From Amblyomma americanum (Eukaryota; Arthropoda; Arachnida; Ixodida; Ixodidae), in contig NC_135498.1 in the NCBI RefSeq assembly GCF_052857255.1, positions 85,212,639 to 85,276,638 of the forward strand: a stretch of 64,000 nucleotides of DNA. The letters run 5' to 3'. The position numbers and the translations under genes were made by a program. Shown in pieces: positions 1 to 13,097 of the stretch (the stretch's first letter is position 1; each line of letters begins with the position of its first letter). The notes beneath the pieces were generated by a model, which was not told where the DNA came from, searched no databases, and worked only from the letters and a program-made list of their open reading frames with translations.

Positions 1-163
1 CTATAAGCGGGCCTGACTGTACTTCTTTTCGGTCAGTGCAGTGCTGTCATGTGTTCGCTCCTGAATATATAGGGCCGTAAACAGCTTCATGCATGGCCAA
101 AGCTAACGTATTAAGAAGTTCCTATGCATTTACCTTAACACTAGAGTATCTTACCTTCACTGC

Positions 164-3100
164 CTAGGATGACACTGCTGGTCTTGCACCCTGCTCAACT
201 GCCTCCTTTGATATTCCTGGCTGCTGCCACTGCCAGCGAACTTCACCAGCCTTCCTGCAGAAGGATGCAGCAAACTGCTTCCTGGCCGCAGTAGCATCAG
301 TGTGGTGGTTTCGTGCATGTGTCCGAGCCAGTGGGAAGTAATGACGCCCCACACAGCTCTCCCCCAACACCCATTGCTTGCCTCGCCGCCAATACCCTTC
401 CACAACATTCCCAGACATCTCCTCCCTGTCTGTCAAGGTCTGCGACTGTGGATTTCGGACAGTCAGGAAGTTTTGGAGGATGGAGGCAGCCTTGACAATG
501 TAGTTCACATTATTCGGGTGCAGAGGGATAGTGTGCTGCAGGACGCGCCACCAAGGCCTCTGTAATTCCGAAGACGTTTTCAGCACAGCTTCTGGGAAAA
601 AAAAACGATAACAATCAACGAACAAAGGTTGTGGCATATCCAGTGCATTTATTAACGAACACATGCATGGGCATACAGATACAATGGAATTCAATTTGTG
701 CAGGCCTGCTTGATTTGAGATTTCCATTTATTCAAGCTGATATTTCCGTGTTGTGAACATAAAGCGCATTGGGAAAGCTTGCATTAATTCAATGTCAGTA
801 TAATTCGAACATTTGTTGTGGTTATTTTCATGTTCTTTGTTTTGAATTAAGCCTCTCTTCTATCACCTTCTTGCACCGACAACTTGGCAACCATGATTAA
901 AAATACCACATCATACCATGCTCTGCTTAACCGGTAATTTTGGATCCTCTTCTTATTGTCTAGCTGCCTAGATGGATAAGGGCGCATAAAGTAAACTCGA
1001 AGCTGGAAGGCTTCGTCGCCCACGAAATCTAAGAGCATAGTCTATTGCGTCCCAGGCAGTCTTCCAATTCTTGCAATGTCCAGGCGTCCCTCGCTAAGGT
1101 CGCACACGAAGTCAGTTTTTTTCAGTGTGCCACCATCACTAAGCCGGCCTTCAGCACTGGCATCCGCAAGGATATACTTGCATTGACTGTCGACGGCAGC
1201 CATGAGCACAACAGAGTATGTGCCCTGAAATGAAAAGCGTAGCACAGACAATTAGCTCAGGTGGCAGCACACCCAGTCTGAAATGTTCAGTGTGACAATG
1301 AAAAGGCATGACTGCATGCTATACAGCATGGAACAGTAAGATCTTATTATAAGAGACACTGTTATAAGAGGCATGCGAGAATAGCTTGGTTGGTTCCCCT
1401 GTTTGCCATGTTAAGAACTTTGCACACGAGAGACACCAGGTTACTCTATGCCATTTCACAAATAAAAGGCAATGCTGTGAAGCCTATGGGAATAGTGCAT
1501 ACGCCACGAAATCATATTAGATGCGTTTGGGCACTCAAGTGTTCGTGCTTTCTAGCATTGCTGTATTGTTCACTGAATGTGAACTACTTTTAGGGCACGG
1601 ACAGCCTGTGCGAACAGGCACGCTAGCTTTGGCAGCGTTGCCTGCTGTGTATGAATGGAGTATAAGGAGCTCAAGTATGACTTGTCCAATTATGTGTTGC
1701 TCCAAATGTGTATACAAGAATCCTGTAGTCAATGCCAGTTCATTTAGACATGACATTTCATAACTTATCTAAATGGAAGTAGTGTACAGAACATGCACAA
1801 TTTTACCTTGTAGTTGTAGAACTTGCTCCCGGAGTTGGGAGGGCCTATGATGGCCACGTGCTTGCCGTCAACCGCTTCCAAACAGTTCGGAAACTGCCAT
1901 CAGGGCAAAATCCCTGGCAATTCCTTCCCACTCCACCTTTGTAGTAGTCCGAAAGCAGTCAGGAGCACTTTGAGTGAGATAGACAGCGGCAACCTTGCAA
2001 AATGTTACATGACCAAAAGCCAACATCCAATGACAGACATGTGGAATACGATGTTTTTGTAATATTTTCCCTGTTATGTTTCTTTCAGTGCAAGAGCACT
2101 ACTTCAAGACGAATCCTGAAAATCCCGAGGGGACTATGAAGCCTGTTGAAAAGCCGCTATAAGCTCACAACATGAAAAGCTGCCACATGAAAGGGTACAT
2201 CTCTTAGAGACAACCAGCGGCAACTCTCACAGCAGAGTGGAATAATGTTGCAAAGGCCTACCTCACCTGCATGAAATGATCTTTCAGTCGCTCCCAAATG
2301 GCCCGATATGTTTCGTGGATGCACCACCGTGCTCTCTCGATGTCCACGGAGAACGCAAGAGCAACATTGCAAATATTTTGCCCTGAAGCCAGATAGCTAG
2401 AAAACAGAGCAAAAGAATCAACACGTGACGTAACCTTGCCTGGCGCCACCGTTCTTTATGTATTTTCGATTATTCTGCCTGCGTCTCACTTTTATATGCA
2501 GCATTTTTAGAGGTATGGCAAGGAAAGTCACTTCATGACGTGAAGCTCCAAGATTCTAGCAATGCTAGATTACAGGTTTACCACCTCCATGCATTCAAAT
2601 TTTTCCCGTTTCTCATTTGTTCTACTGCACTGCTTCTGTTACCTTACCGTTTATCTGTAGTGACACTCTTCACTAGCTTTATTTTGTTCCTTTTACGTTC
2701 ACTTTCGTCACATTCGGACTGTCCTTGGCTGCATTTGGTTGTTTTCCTTTCTTTTTTAAGTTCACGGGTGCTAAAACCCGGACTTCCTGTGCCGTGCACC
2801 TGCATTGCTAGGGGCTCCCTTCTCTTTTCGCCATGTCTTAACCATTTTTTGTTGTTCTGGTTTGTCCAGTTGTGACTTATTATTTTTGTCTGACTTCTTT
2901 TTTTTCTTCGCTTTTTTCAGAATACGTTTTTGAGCATTTATCACTGTTTCATTTGTCTTAATTGGTTTCAGCTCTGTAAGCAACAGCGGCTCCGGTCTCT
3001 CTCGTCCTTTCATTTTTTATTTTTTGAGAGGACTATTACATGGCTTAAAGGGTAGCATGTCCATTTCGCCAAACTATCACACAACTATGTGTCGAAATGC

Positions 3101-3308
3101 TTCTCACAATGTAGAACTCAAGCTTTACAAACCTCAATGCTATTGCCAGTCGCTCGCCTGGCTCCAGGGGCTCTCTCACAACATGCTGCCGTGTGAGGTC
3201 TGGCAAAACAAATCTCAGCACTTCGTCAAACAGCACTGGAGTCATCCAGAAAAACTTTCGGAAAATTTCATGGTCACCTTCAGGCATGCGACGCATCTGT
3301 AGTGGCAA
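164..3308 (-). pseudogene. PIF/Harbinger (HARBI1-like) transposase relic with introns
   Basis: Five blocks in one order on the minus strand match the DDE nuclease of PIF/Harbinger transposons. Block 1 (3308-3133) has the N-terminal FRMTP-like helix region and ends at a GT donor. Block 2 (2396-2267) has YLASGQN and AIWERLKDHFMQ and starts and ends at AG/GT. Block 3 (about 1985-1807) has AVDGKHVAI, including the first catalytic Asp, and SKFYNYK before a GT. Block 4 (1224-847) has SDGGTL, GDEAFQL and NYRLSRA. Block 5 (about 593-164) has IVKAASILQNFL. Introns join cleanly at 3133/2396 and 1807/1224. Damage: an in-frame TAG between SDGGTL and GDEAF (about 1039-1041), a one-base frameshift before WQFPNC (about 1896), and the ENAFG-like stretch that carries the catalytic Glu is unrecognisable. 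Harbingers cut and paste DNA at 3-bp targets; this copy cannot. The partner Myb-like protein and TIRs were not found. Confidence 0.85.
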
Positions 3309-4719
<1,411 letters not shown>

Positions 4720-4931
4720 CCCCACGGGACAAAGCATACTTCTTTGCATAAGGTGCAGTCAAAGGCACATTTTCCAAGCAATAAATGCAGAGAAGCCGAA
4801 CACCAGACCAGGGGGAAAAGATCTCTCTACCTCTGTGCCAAGTGTATCATAACAGGTACCCGGCGGCACTGGCGACCGAACTGCGCGCCTACGGCATAGG
4901 GGTTGGATGTTTTAACCACTAGGCCGCCGAA
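4720..4931 (-). mobile_element. tRNA-derived SINE
   Basis: Read on the minus strand, the head starts near 4931 with GGCGGCCTAGTGGTTAAAAC, an A-box-like pol III promoter, followed by a degraded B-box (GTTCGGTCGCC, 4871-4881) and a GGTGCCGCCGGGTACC-like junction. The body (CCCCCTGGTCTGGTG...) resembles tick SINE bodies as I recall them. It is too diverged to be a tRNA gene. The 3' limit near 4720 is approximate. Confidence 0.65.
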
Positions 4932-5109
4932 CTGTTACACTAAATGTCCTTTCAATACTCTACACGGACCTTTTACACTTACAGAGGAAACGAAGATACC
5001 GCAGTGTAATATAGGCCTTCTTGCCTGCGTGCCACGAACACGGGCCGAACCCACCAGCGGTGCCGTCTCCGCTGGTGACGCTACTGCCTCCTCCTCACAA
5101 TGAGCAGAA

Positions 5110-5337
5110 GTGCTGTTCTTATCACAAGCAGTAAAACTCGTCTTGGTGCACACACCGCTGGCATTATTGCAAACAATGATGCTTGGAGAGGAGCTGAATA
5201 CCGACGAGCTGAACAGGGATCCAAGCGATGCTATGTCGATGTTGCTGCAGATTATGCTAAACACCGAAGAAAACTGCGAGGAGATGCGTGCGTGTTTGCA
5301 TAAAAACCTGTTGTACAAACTGCAATTCCGTTTATAA
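5110..5337 (+). other. small acidic open frame, doubtful
   Basis: A 75-codon frame with an acidic, Met/Leu-rich middle (GEELNTDELN) and no family I recognise. The opposite strand also has a long open frame (4935-5318), so openness alone is weak evidence. It may be a fragment of a LINE ORF or chance. No splice context or poly(A) signal decides it. Confidence 0.15.
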
Positions 5338-5389
5338 ATGAATTATTTTCTACTGCCGCTTTGAAAAGCTAAACGCTTCGAGTAACAGT

Positions 5390-6365
5390 CAAAAAGTTTC
5401 GGCCGATTTTATCTTACGCAGTCTAGCAACGATACGGCAGAGCGAGTGATACGCGAGCTCAAGCGCGCGCCGGCAACTGGCCATGGAGATTCGCACCACT
5501 TTCGAAGTCCGTCGCTGCGCGCCACTAGGCGCGTAGGCGCTTCGCGTGTACGCCTCGGAAGTGTTCATCGAGTTGGGGCTTAAGACACTCTTAGAACCGT
5601 AGGGGGGCCTGGCAGGCCCTCACCGCCGATAATCGCGGCGACCAGTGCATGGCGTAGAGATTGCCTTACAAAACTGTACACTGGGCACGCTCAAAGAATA
5701 TGAAATACGGTCTCATCGAGGCCACAGATGTCACGTGCAAAGTTATCAGCCATGTCGATCACAGTAGAATAATGGTTTGTGAATGCGACACTAAGCCACA
5801 AGAGACACACCAAATTTGCCTCACTTCGTGGTAGACCGGAAGAACGCCGTAGTTTCAGGCCAGGAATCAGGGATAAAGGACGCGGGTTTGAAAATTCACC
5901 GGAGTTCCGCAAGGCCAGCGTGATCTCCCGCGCCAGTGTTCGACGCCTACCCAATGCGTCGGCTCTTAAGATAGTAATGAACACAAAATCTTCCTTGTGG
6001 TGAGCAGTTACGGCGGTCTCGTCCGCGTGGTGGTTTGCCTACGATGGCGCTGTGTCCTGGCAGCCATGGGTAGACAATATCGTGTCCTTTATTGATGGCG
6101 GTGTGGTGTCGCTCTCGGATTCCCGCGACCTCTTGTTCATGGAACCCGTAACGAAAAGCAGATTGGAGGCTTGGAGGGCTGCTCTTGTACCAGTGAAATC
6201 AGACCATTGCGGAAGTGTTTCTTCACTGATATGGTCAACTGCGACACGAATAGCATTAAGTTCTGCACCAGTTGATGAAATCTGAAGTGATGTTTTGACT
6301 CTCTTAAATATGGTTCTTACAGGGTTGACCACGGACTCCGAGGAAGAGGATGGGCCACTGAGCAA
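5390..6365 (-). mobile_element. I-type LINE, 3' RNase H relic
   Basis: Two overlapping minus-strand frames carry the end of a non-LTR retrotransposon ORF2. At 6365-6039 lies an RNase H core: the Glu helix (AELNAIRVAVD), then FTGTRAALQ where families have FTDSRAALQ, so the catalytic Asp has become Gly. Near 6060 a WLPGH motif follows in another frame. At 5984-5691 are the TLAREITLAL and CGLDE..FHIL segments that usually form the Cys-rich tail after RNase H. Similarity fades near 5390. RNase H removes the RNA strand during target-primed reverse transcription. Frameshifts and the lost Asp make it dead. EN and RT are not seen upstream, so the copy is truncated. Confidence 0.7.
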
Positions 6366-6529
6366 TCGGTGTATACATGCAGTCGGCGCTCTTGCTTCTA
6401 ATGCATATACTCAAGAGCGGTGTATTTTAATGATGTCGGCGATAAATCAGCCTTTTAGCAAGGGCTGTCGGCCATGGAGTAAAAATAAATTCAACAAATC
6501 GATAGAGAACCCACACGAAGGAAGGGTAA

Positions 6530-7060
6530 AATGTGATTGAGATGGCAAGGCCAAGTAGAGGTAAATGGGTTGGGTGACGAAACGAAGAAGCAGCATAACG
6601 TGCTCATAGTGATAGTCCTTTTTCTTATAAGGGCAGTGCAGAATGACCAACACAAAACAGATCCACACGCAAAAAGTGCTGTCCATCTCACAAGCTACCC
6701 GCGAACACACCTCGTGAACGGCATGCCCAAAAAGCCGATTCGAGCGACGGATCATTGGCCTGCGTATCAGCGTGCCGAATGACCTAACACTACCTATTCG
6801 CCTAGTCCACTCTTGGCCAACATTGTCCGCGAGCTTGCATATCCCAAGTCCGTACATATACTCACACCGATGTCGTTCGTCGTCAAGTAAGTGTGAAGTT
6901 CGGAGAAGCGGCGATCAGCTGATTAGACATGCCCCATCATCTAGCGGAAATGAAACCCGGCCAGGAACATCTCTCCTTTTCTTATCGTGTTTTTCCAATA
7001 AACAGCTGCTATTTATTCTACGTGACCTCACGTCCGAGAGCAAACGGTCTCTGGAGTGAA
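6530..7060 (+). repeat. module Q, copy 1
   Basis: Non-coding repeat shared with 8228-8815, 16460-16985 and, in part, 51170-51450. Landmarks are TCTTATAAGG..CAG near the start, GACCAATCATTGG-like sequence in the middle, TCCACTCTTGGCCA, and ACATGCCCC followed by a TTCCAATAAACC-like stretch. Module names are mine. Confidence 0.75.
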
Positions 7061-7574
7061 TCGGCCTTAAAGGCATACTGCATTAAATTGATACTCTGTA
7101 CAATCGCCAATATTGAAATCAGAAGGTGCAATTATTTAAATTTTCAGTCATTATTTCATTTCTTTTTGCGCGAATGGCGTTATTTTGAAGGTTTTGTGAG
7201 CGCGCGCCATATGGCGCGGACAGTGGAAACAAGAGAGGGGATAGATTGTGTTCCAGGTAAGCATGCAGGCTTTATTTAATTATACAGATATTTTGTGAGT
7301 GTAGTCATCTAGCAGCCACAGGTGGTAATGTTTTATTTTCCCCACTGCATCTTTAATTCTAATTTTTCCTCCCGATGATTCCTAGAGGGATGTAATGCCA
7401 CGAGTTTTTGGGAAGTACACATGTCCATGCTTTAAACTGTTTCCGCCAGTTGTCTGGAAGCGTGTGTGCTCTTTACCAAACCTCTACATGAAACCATAGT
7501 AGAGAGTGTGTGGGTAGACGGTGCTTTATAATCTCAAATTGAACAAGGAACGGGAAAGGTGTAGGGCGATTGCT

Positions 7575-8150
7575 AATTCTTCGACAATAGGACCTCTCTT
7601 CGTCTGGGCAAAGCGTTCTTTCTTCATCGGCTGGGTTTAAAATGGGTCGTCAGTCCGTGGAATAAGGCCAGGTGAGGGGAGGAGGTGTATCTTAGAAGGG
7701 GTATTAGGGTGTATAGGGTGATTCTTGTGCGGGCATATTGTGCGTTAAAGCGCCGCCGCACGGCATCGGCGCGCGGCGGGGCCATGTTTCCCCGGTCGGT
7801 TTTCACACCTTTCCAATCTAGCCACCTTAGCATCAGGGTGCTGGCCAACTTTTCGACGGGAGGGCTTCTCTTCGATTGAATGACAAAAGTGTAAAGAAAA
7901 AACTCCTGGGATGAAAGGCATCCAGGGCCGCCGACATGGAGAGATAGCGAACTTGTGCTTGTGTGTCCATCTGCGACAGGTGGCTTCGTTGATCTGTAAA
8001 TCTCAGATAAGAGAATTAATCAGGATAGCGGAACAAAATGCCGCGGGGAGGGGCGTGAAAACGAGAAGACTAAGGAAAATATGAAATTTACGAAAAACAA
8101 AAAATTGGGTAGACCTCAGAGAAAGCACTTAAGAAGGGGGGGGGGAGTAA
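7575..8150 (+). repeat. module P, copy 1
   Basis: Aligns by eye with 62608-63010. Shared landmarks are CTGGGCAAAGCGTTC, an AG-rich GAGGAGG block, and TGTGTCCA..GACAGGTGGCTT near 7955. A GC-rich patch (7745-7795) is private to this copy. Confidence 0.6.
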
Positions 8151-8227
8151 TGTGGAACCCCTGTACTCCTGACAAATGATAGCAGCAGGTGGAGTCCATT
8201 ATGTAAGAATAATTTCAACAAGTACAA

Positions 8228-8815
8228 AAAGCAGGGATTGCTGTGATTGAATGATCAACGGCAAGTAGGTCTAGTTGGGTAGGGTGCAGAAACAAAAACA
8301 GCGGATATAGTGCTCATAGTAACAGAGGTCTCTTATAAGGTCAGAGCGGGATGACCGATACCGAAGAGAGGTAGACGCGATGAGTGCCGTCCTTTCTACA
8401 AAGCCAGCCGCGGACACACCACGTGAAAGGCACGTCCAAACGCCGATTCACGCGACCAATCATTGGGCCGCGTATCGGGGTCCACATGACCTACCATTAC
8501 CAATCTGCCCAGTTCACTCTTAGCCAGCAGTGGCGGTTAAGTTGCATGGTGAATGGCAGTCGATATATCTAATTCGTTTAAAGCAAAGATGAAGGTCGGA
8601 CGAGCAGCAATAAGCGGAAAAGACATGCCCCCCTCTTTCCACCTACCGCGGTCAAGCTAAAGCCTGATATTGCGGGAGTGCAGCCAGACCAGCAACAACT
8701 ATTTCTTCACTAAATTGTGTTCTTCCAACAAACCACTAATATTTAGGCTAGGCGACCTCTGGGCCGAGATCAAAATGTGTGTGGAGTGAGTCGGTATTAA
8801 GGAGGCAGCAGGCCA
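8228..8815 (+). repeat. module Q, copy 2
   Basis: Closest partner is 6530-7060: both share the TGCTCATAGT block, the TCTTATAAGG block, CACGTGAA..GGCA-like sequence and the GGAGTGA.TCGG.TTAA block at the 3' end. No coding potential seen. Confidence 0.75.
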
Positions 8816-8899
8816 CCTTTGCGAGGGGCGCACAGTAGGCGCAGTTAAAGAAAAAGAAAGCAATTTGCAGAGCAGGGCACCCAACAAACTTGGCGAAAG

Positions 8900-9330
8900 C
8901 GACGCAATCACTAGATGTGAGAACCAGTTTTTATACGAAAACTATTACAAGCCAATTTTTTCGGAAAATAAAATCTCTGCAGTTAATTGCGCGATGAAGG
9001 ACCACCCTTCTCACCCTCCCTACGCCCCCACCGAGGGTCACCACAAATCTGCTCGGGGCATTCAGAAGAGGATATTTTAATCTGGCCAGTCGTGTCAGGG
9101 GCATTACGGCTGGAGGCATTAGAAACGGGGCAAACGCAGCAGGACATTCCGCCCTGTACATTTGATAGACTGCTTGTCACAATTGGTGTTTCCGTGCACC
9201 ACTGGTAAAAACAACTTTCCGAAACACTTCTTAATTTTCGCCGAGCGCCCACGCAATCGGCATTCGTTAACAGTTGATGAGCGCGTCAAAGAGTCTATGA
9301 CAAAGTATGCAACGTAATTTCCCAGCATTT
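8900..9330 (+). repeat. module R, copy 1
   Basis: Aligns with 51480-51800. Shared are CTCACC..CC..CCCC, GAGGGTCACC.CAAATC, AGTCGTGTCAGGGGC and GGGCAAACGCAGC. It follows module Q in both places. Confidence 0.7.
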
Positions 9331-9639
9331 TTTTTAACGAAACGAAATATGTTAGTTGTAAAGGCGGACAGACCAGTAAAAGGCGCTCTATCAGCCATTT
9401 GTTTGCCTAAATCTCACAAACTTCTTTTCTTGCCCGGTATACTGCCACGTGCGCTACCTTTAAAACTAGACAGCAGTGAAAGGTGTCCATGAAAAGCAGT
9501 TCTCAAAATGCACGATAAGAGAAGGAAGCCAAACCGCGCACATTTGCACTTTGTGCAAATTACCCGGGAAGATAGCTTTTTAAAAATTGCAGCTTTAAAA
9601 TAGCCCTCTCATTTACGCGGTGCACATGTGCAGGTATAG

Positions 9640-10600
9640 TTGGATACAACTTAAGAACGCAGCAGCTTTTCGCCGTCAGAGGACCCCCTTCGAGCCGATG
9701 GCTTCGGGCCGATTCTCAAGACCCTGCTAGCGTTGAACTGTAGGCACCGATGACACAATGGAGAGAGGGTAATCTCCCCTATCACAGAGGAAAAGGATTA
9801 TCCCCTTTCATCTACCACTTCCTGCTTTGTCATTATTGCACTGTCATACGAATCGGCCGACGGCATTTGGTTGGAAGGGAGACCTTTGATGGGGAAAAGG
9901 CTGTGTGTTCTTAAGTTTTATCCGGCTCTAGCTGCTGTATACTAAGAAAGATGGGGTTTAATATTATGAGGGATTTATTTGGAATTTTGGACGCTGACAT
10001 CTAAAAAAAAAAGCATGGGCTAGATAAAATATCATACTTGCACGGTCATGAGAATCGGCCGACGCCATTGGTTGGAAGGGGGTCCTTTAACGGGGAAAAG
10101 GCGCTGCGTTCTGAAGTTTTATCCGACGATACTTGAAGATCTCCCGAGAAAGTTGGATATGAATGCAATGCCGATTAATGTGGGATTTTGGACGCTAACA
10201 TCTGGAAAAAGCGTGAGCTAGAGACATTATGAAAACGTTAGGTGCATACAAATACTACACCTCCTTTCAGTGCAATTACGCGTGGCAAATACACTGATTA
10301 AAACGTTCACTAGTCTTAGGCAATAAGGAGGAAGACAATTTCTGCTTATGCCCCCCCCCCTACCTATTTGAATAACCCAAACGCCCAAACAGATGCGTCA
10401 GCTCACAGATGCGTATTTCAAAAAATATTCAGCCTAAAACAGGAACCCACAACCTGACAAGGTACCCCTGCTATAGTTCTACAGAACTGAAGGTAACGCC
10501 AGTTTTTTCATGTCGGAGGACCGCGTTCGAACCTGTGGGGTCGGCCGAGTCCCCCGACCGTGCTAGTGTGACAAAGCTAGGAGCCGTAGATGAACTCGGG
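9640..10600 (+). repeat. module S, copy 1 (two tandem subunits)
   Basis: A repeat with internal tandem structure. A GTTGGAAGGG-GGTCCTTT-like core occurs near 9867 and near 10070, and an AGGACC..CGTTCGAACC-like boundary occurs near 9680 and again near 10515. A downstream part (10310-10480, AATAAGGAGGAAGACAATTT) recurs at 27600-27780 and 53140-53330. No ORF is recognisable. It may be an old non-autonomous transposon family. Confidence 0.7.
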
Positions 10601-11188
10601 TATTCAATTCCCTCTAGTTGTCAGGACTACCCTCCTTTCTTCATTGTGGTGCTGCTGCCTGCATTGTCACACTGCATTGTCATGCCTATAAGCGCCAGTA
10701 TGATTCAGCTGCTTTCTGCCTAGAACACCTCTTACCTAACCATTGAATTGAGTGGAAATTTCTTTTTACAGCCGGATTTCAACACCGGAAATTCAGTTCC
10801 ATTGTAAAGGAGTACAAAAAGGCTGTTGCGAAAAAGGAGCTGGTCTCAAAATAAAGGTCAACATACCTACACTTCCTTGAAAAATAGGAGTTGTCAGCTG
10901 TCCTCAATACTACCGGTATCTGGTCAAGTGGTTTCTTGGAAACTGGAAACGTTTGAATTCTAATCTCCCTGATCTTCCACCGGATGTTCGCCTTTGTACA
11001 CTGAAGGTAAAGCCCATTGGTGGAGCCGCGACATACCCTCGCAAACAGCGACTGTTTCCGAAACAGGCGAAAATCTCTAAAACTGTAGTGTGTCACTTGG
11101 GGTGTTGAAGGAGAGCGAGGAGCGTAGCTGTTGCTAAAGGTTGCGTTGTGGTGTTTCCGAGAGCATTTCTGTGCCTTTGATTGTGGAG

Positions 11189-12870
11189 ATGAGTGCAAAG
11201 CGTAGTTTGGAGGCGGCCAGGGAGAAAATGTCGCCCTTGCTTCTCCTTCAAAAGCACTTGGGGCTCATCTCTAGCGACTCGGAAGACGAAGCAGATGGCA
11301 AAGAAAATGGCTGTCCCAAAGGCACCCTCAAGACATCCGCAACCCTCAGCACGCCCAACAAGAAACGCAAGATTACAACTGTATTGGGAGAGGAATTTAA
11401 AGGTAAGTAATACACTTCTAAGCTATTGATTGCCGGTGACCACATTGTGCTGAACAACGTAGTGTAGGGAGCTTAATATCTGATGCGTAAGATTTAATAA
11501 AATTTTGGCTAATGTTGGTTCAGAGACAGATGTGTCAAGTAATCTTGTGTTGGTGCTTTTTAAGAGGCTGATCTAATGCATCACGCAACGAGTGCCTAGT
11601 GGCACCAGTGTTTTCGTATTATATCGGTCATAGCCATTACGAACATCTTTTGTTGCTTGCAGATTTTTTTCGGTTAATCAATATTTAGAGCTGAGTTCTT
11701 TGTGTGCATACATGGCTTGCAGTTCAGCTCGGCAGTCGCTGTGCTCTCTGTGCAAGTCCAAATTTTAATGCTCCTACCCGGCTCTGGCAGCGCTATATTA
11801 GATGGAGGTGCATTAATTCCTGGGAACTAAAGACGCAGTTAAAATTAATGTGCAAATTAGCAAAAATTTTTTCCAAACAAAGTGTTTTTGGCCAACACAA
11901 TTTTGTCGCTGACATGCCGGAGTTGATGACCTGTGTTTGCTTTTCCGAGCTGAATGCGGCAGCAGGGTTTGGCCGCTCTCGTGACTTGCCCGTCGGGCTG
12001 TCTAAGTATGTTAATTTTCAACCAGCTCTAGTCACAAACTTCACATGCAATTTGTTTTCTTTTTGGCCGTATAACTCAGCTGGGCTTCATTTAAATCGTC
12101 ATTCACCAACTTATCAGTTCTCTTACTGTTGCGTTCCCACGTCTGTATCTTGCGCGCTTCAGTTCTAAGTGAGCGACGCTGGACTGTTGTGCATATGGTG
12201 GAAACGCTTGCCACAGGTGGAACACTGCGCTTCTGCAAGCTAAACTGAACAAGGCGGTTCGTGTTGAGGACGCCATCTGCGGATACCGTATTTGTAACGC
12301 GACATGATTAAAAGTTTTTATTTGCATTCTAACCACACATCTGCAACACCTTGATAATCACTGGTATCGCCAGCAGAACTCCCTGCCAATATGGTCGTAA
12401 TAGATGTCATTATAGACCAAACGAGGGGCGCAATATAGAGGTGCAGGATCTCTGAATTGCCTCTTCTTCCTTAATTTTAAGAGAAACGTATTCTTGCTTA
12501 GCTCGACTCTGCATTTACACTTCATTTGGTTCTGACCTATTTATTCGTCTTTGTAGATGAGCCCCGGCCCTCGAAGAAGTTCAAGCCAAACCAGGCATCC
12601 GGAGAAGGCGAGGAGGCCGGCCCATCGGAAATATGGAAATGCGCTGTGGGCCCAGGTCCCCTCAAAATAAAGCTGAACAGGGTCGGGTCACAGAGAGGAA
12701 AGAAAGAAAAGGAGCAACGGCCCGCCGAAGAGGAGCCCGACGACTATGCCTGGCTGTTCGCCGACGTCATCGATTTGCCGGATGGCGAGCCAGTTCCGGA
12801 TCCGAATCTTTCGTTCCTGGAGAAGAACAAGGAGGCCAAGACCAACGAAAACCCCATGCTTACATCTTAA
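11189..12870 (+). CDS. two-exon small charged nuclear-like protein, copy A
   Basis: Exon 1 is 11189-11402 and exon 2 is 12557-12870. The intron starts GTAAGT and ends TTTGTAG; phase 1 on both sides restores a single 175-residue frame. I do not recognise the family. Visible traits: an acidic CK2-like patch SSDSEDEADGKE (residues 28-39), basic NLS-like runs NKKRK (57-61) and SKKFK (77-81), a Lys/Glu-rich middle, and a C-terminal DDYAWLFADVIDLP...PVPDP segment. There is no signal peptide or membrane segment, so a nuclear protein is inferred. Copy C (57145-59196) keeps the same splice phase, the EEFK|D junction and the exon 2 pattern D(E/D)PR.SK..KP...EEAG.S, which argues for selection on protein. 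Exon 1 differs from B and C: about 45 bases are missing and an upstream TAG is GAG. AATAAA lies 222 bases past the stop. Confidence 0.7.
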
Positions 12871-13091
12871 CGCTAGCCAACGGGGGCTTGCGCATAAGGA
12901 GCATTTCATTTCAAGCCATGTTGCATTACAATTGTCCGAACGGACAGGCTTTAATTTTTGTTACTCGCTCTTCAGTTTTTTTTTCACTTGGCCGCTATTT
13001 TTCTATGCGCACTTAATTGCTGAGGAGCTATCAATTAAAGTCACAACAGATAGGATGTTTCAATTGTACGTCCTTTTTTTCTGTCTGTTTC

Positions 13092-13097
13092 AATAAA
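13092..13097 (+). terminator. poly(A) signal of gene copy A
   Basis: AATAAA after a T-rich run, downstream of the copy A stop codon. The 3' UTR would be about 220-245 bases. Confidence 0.55.

Noticed and set aside
2540..2875. Hydrophobic 111-codon plus-strand frame resembling a membrane protein.
   Set aside because: T-rich antisense DNA in the Harbinger intron region; composition explains the hydrophobicity.
4868..4931. Possible tRNA gene.
   Set aside because: A- and B-box-like motifs exist but no cloverleaf could be formed, and the sequence continues into a SINE body.
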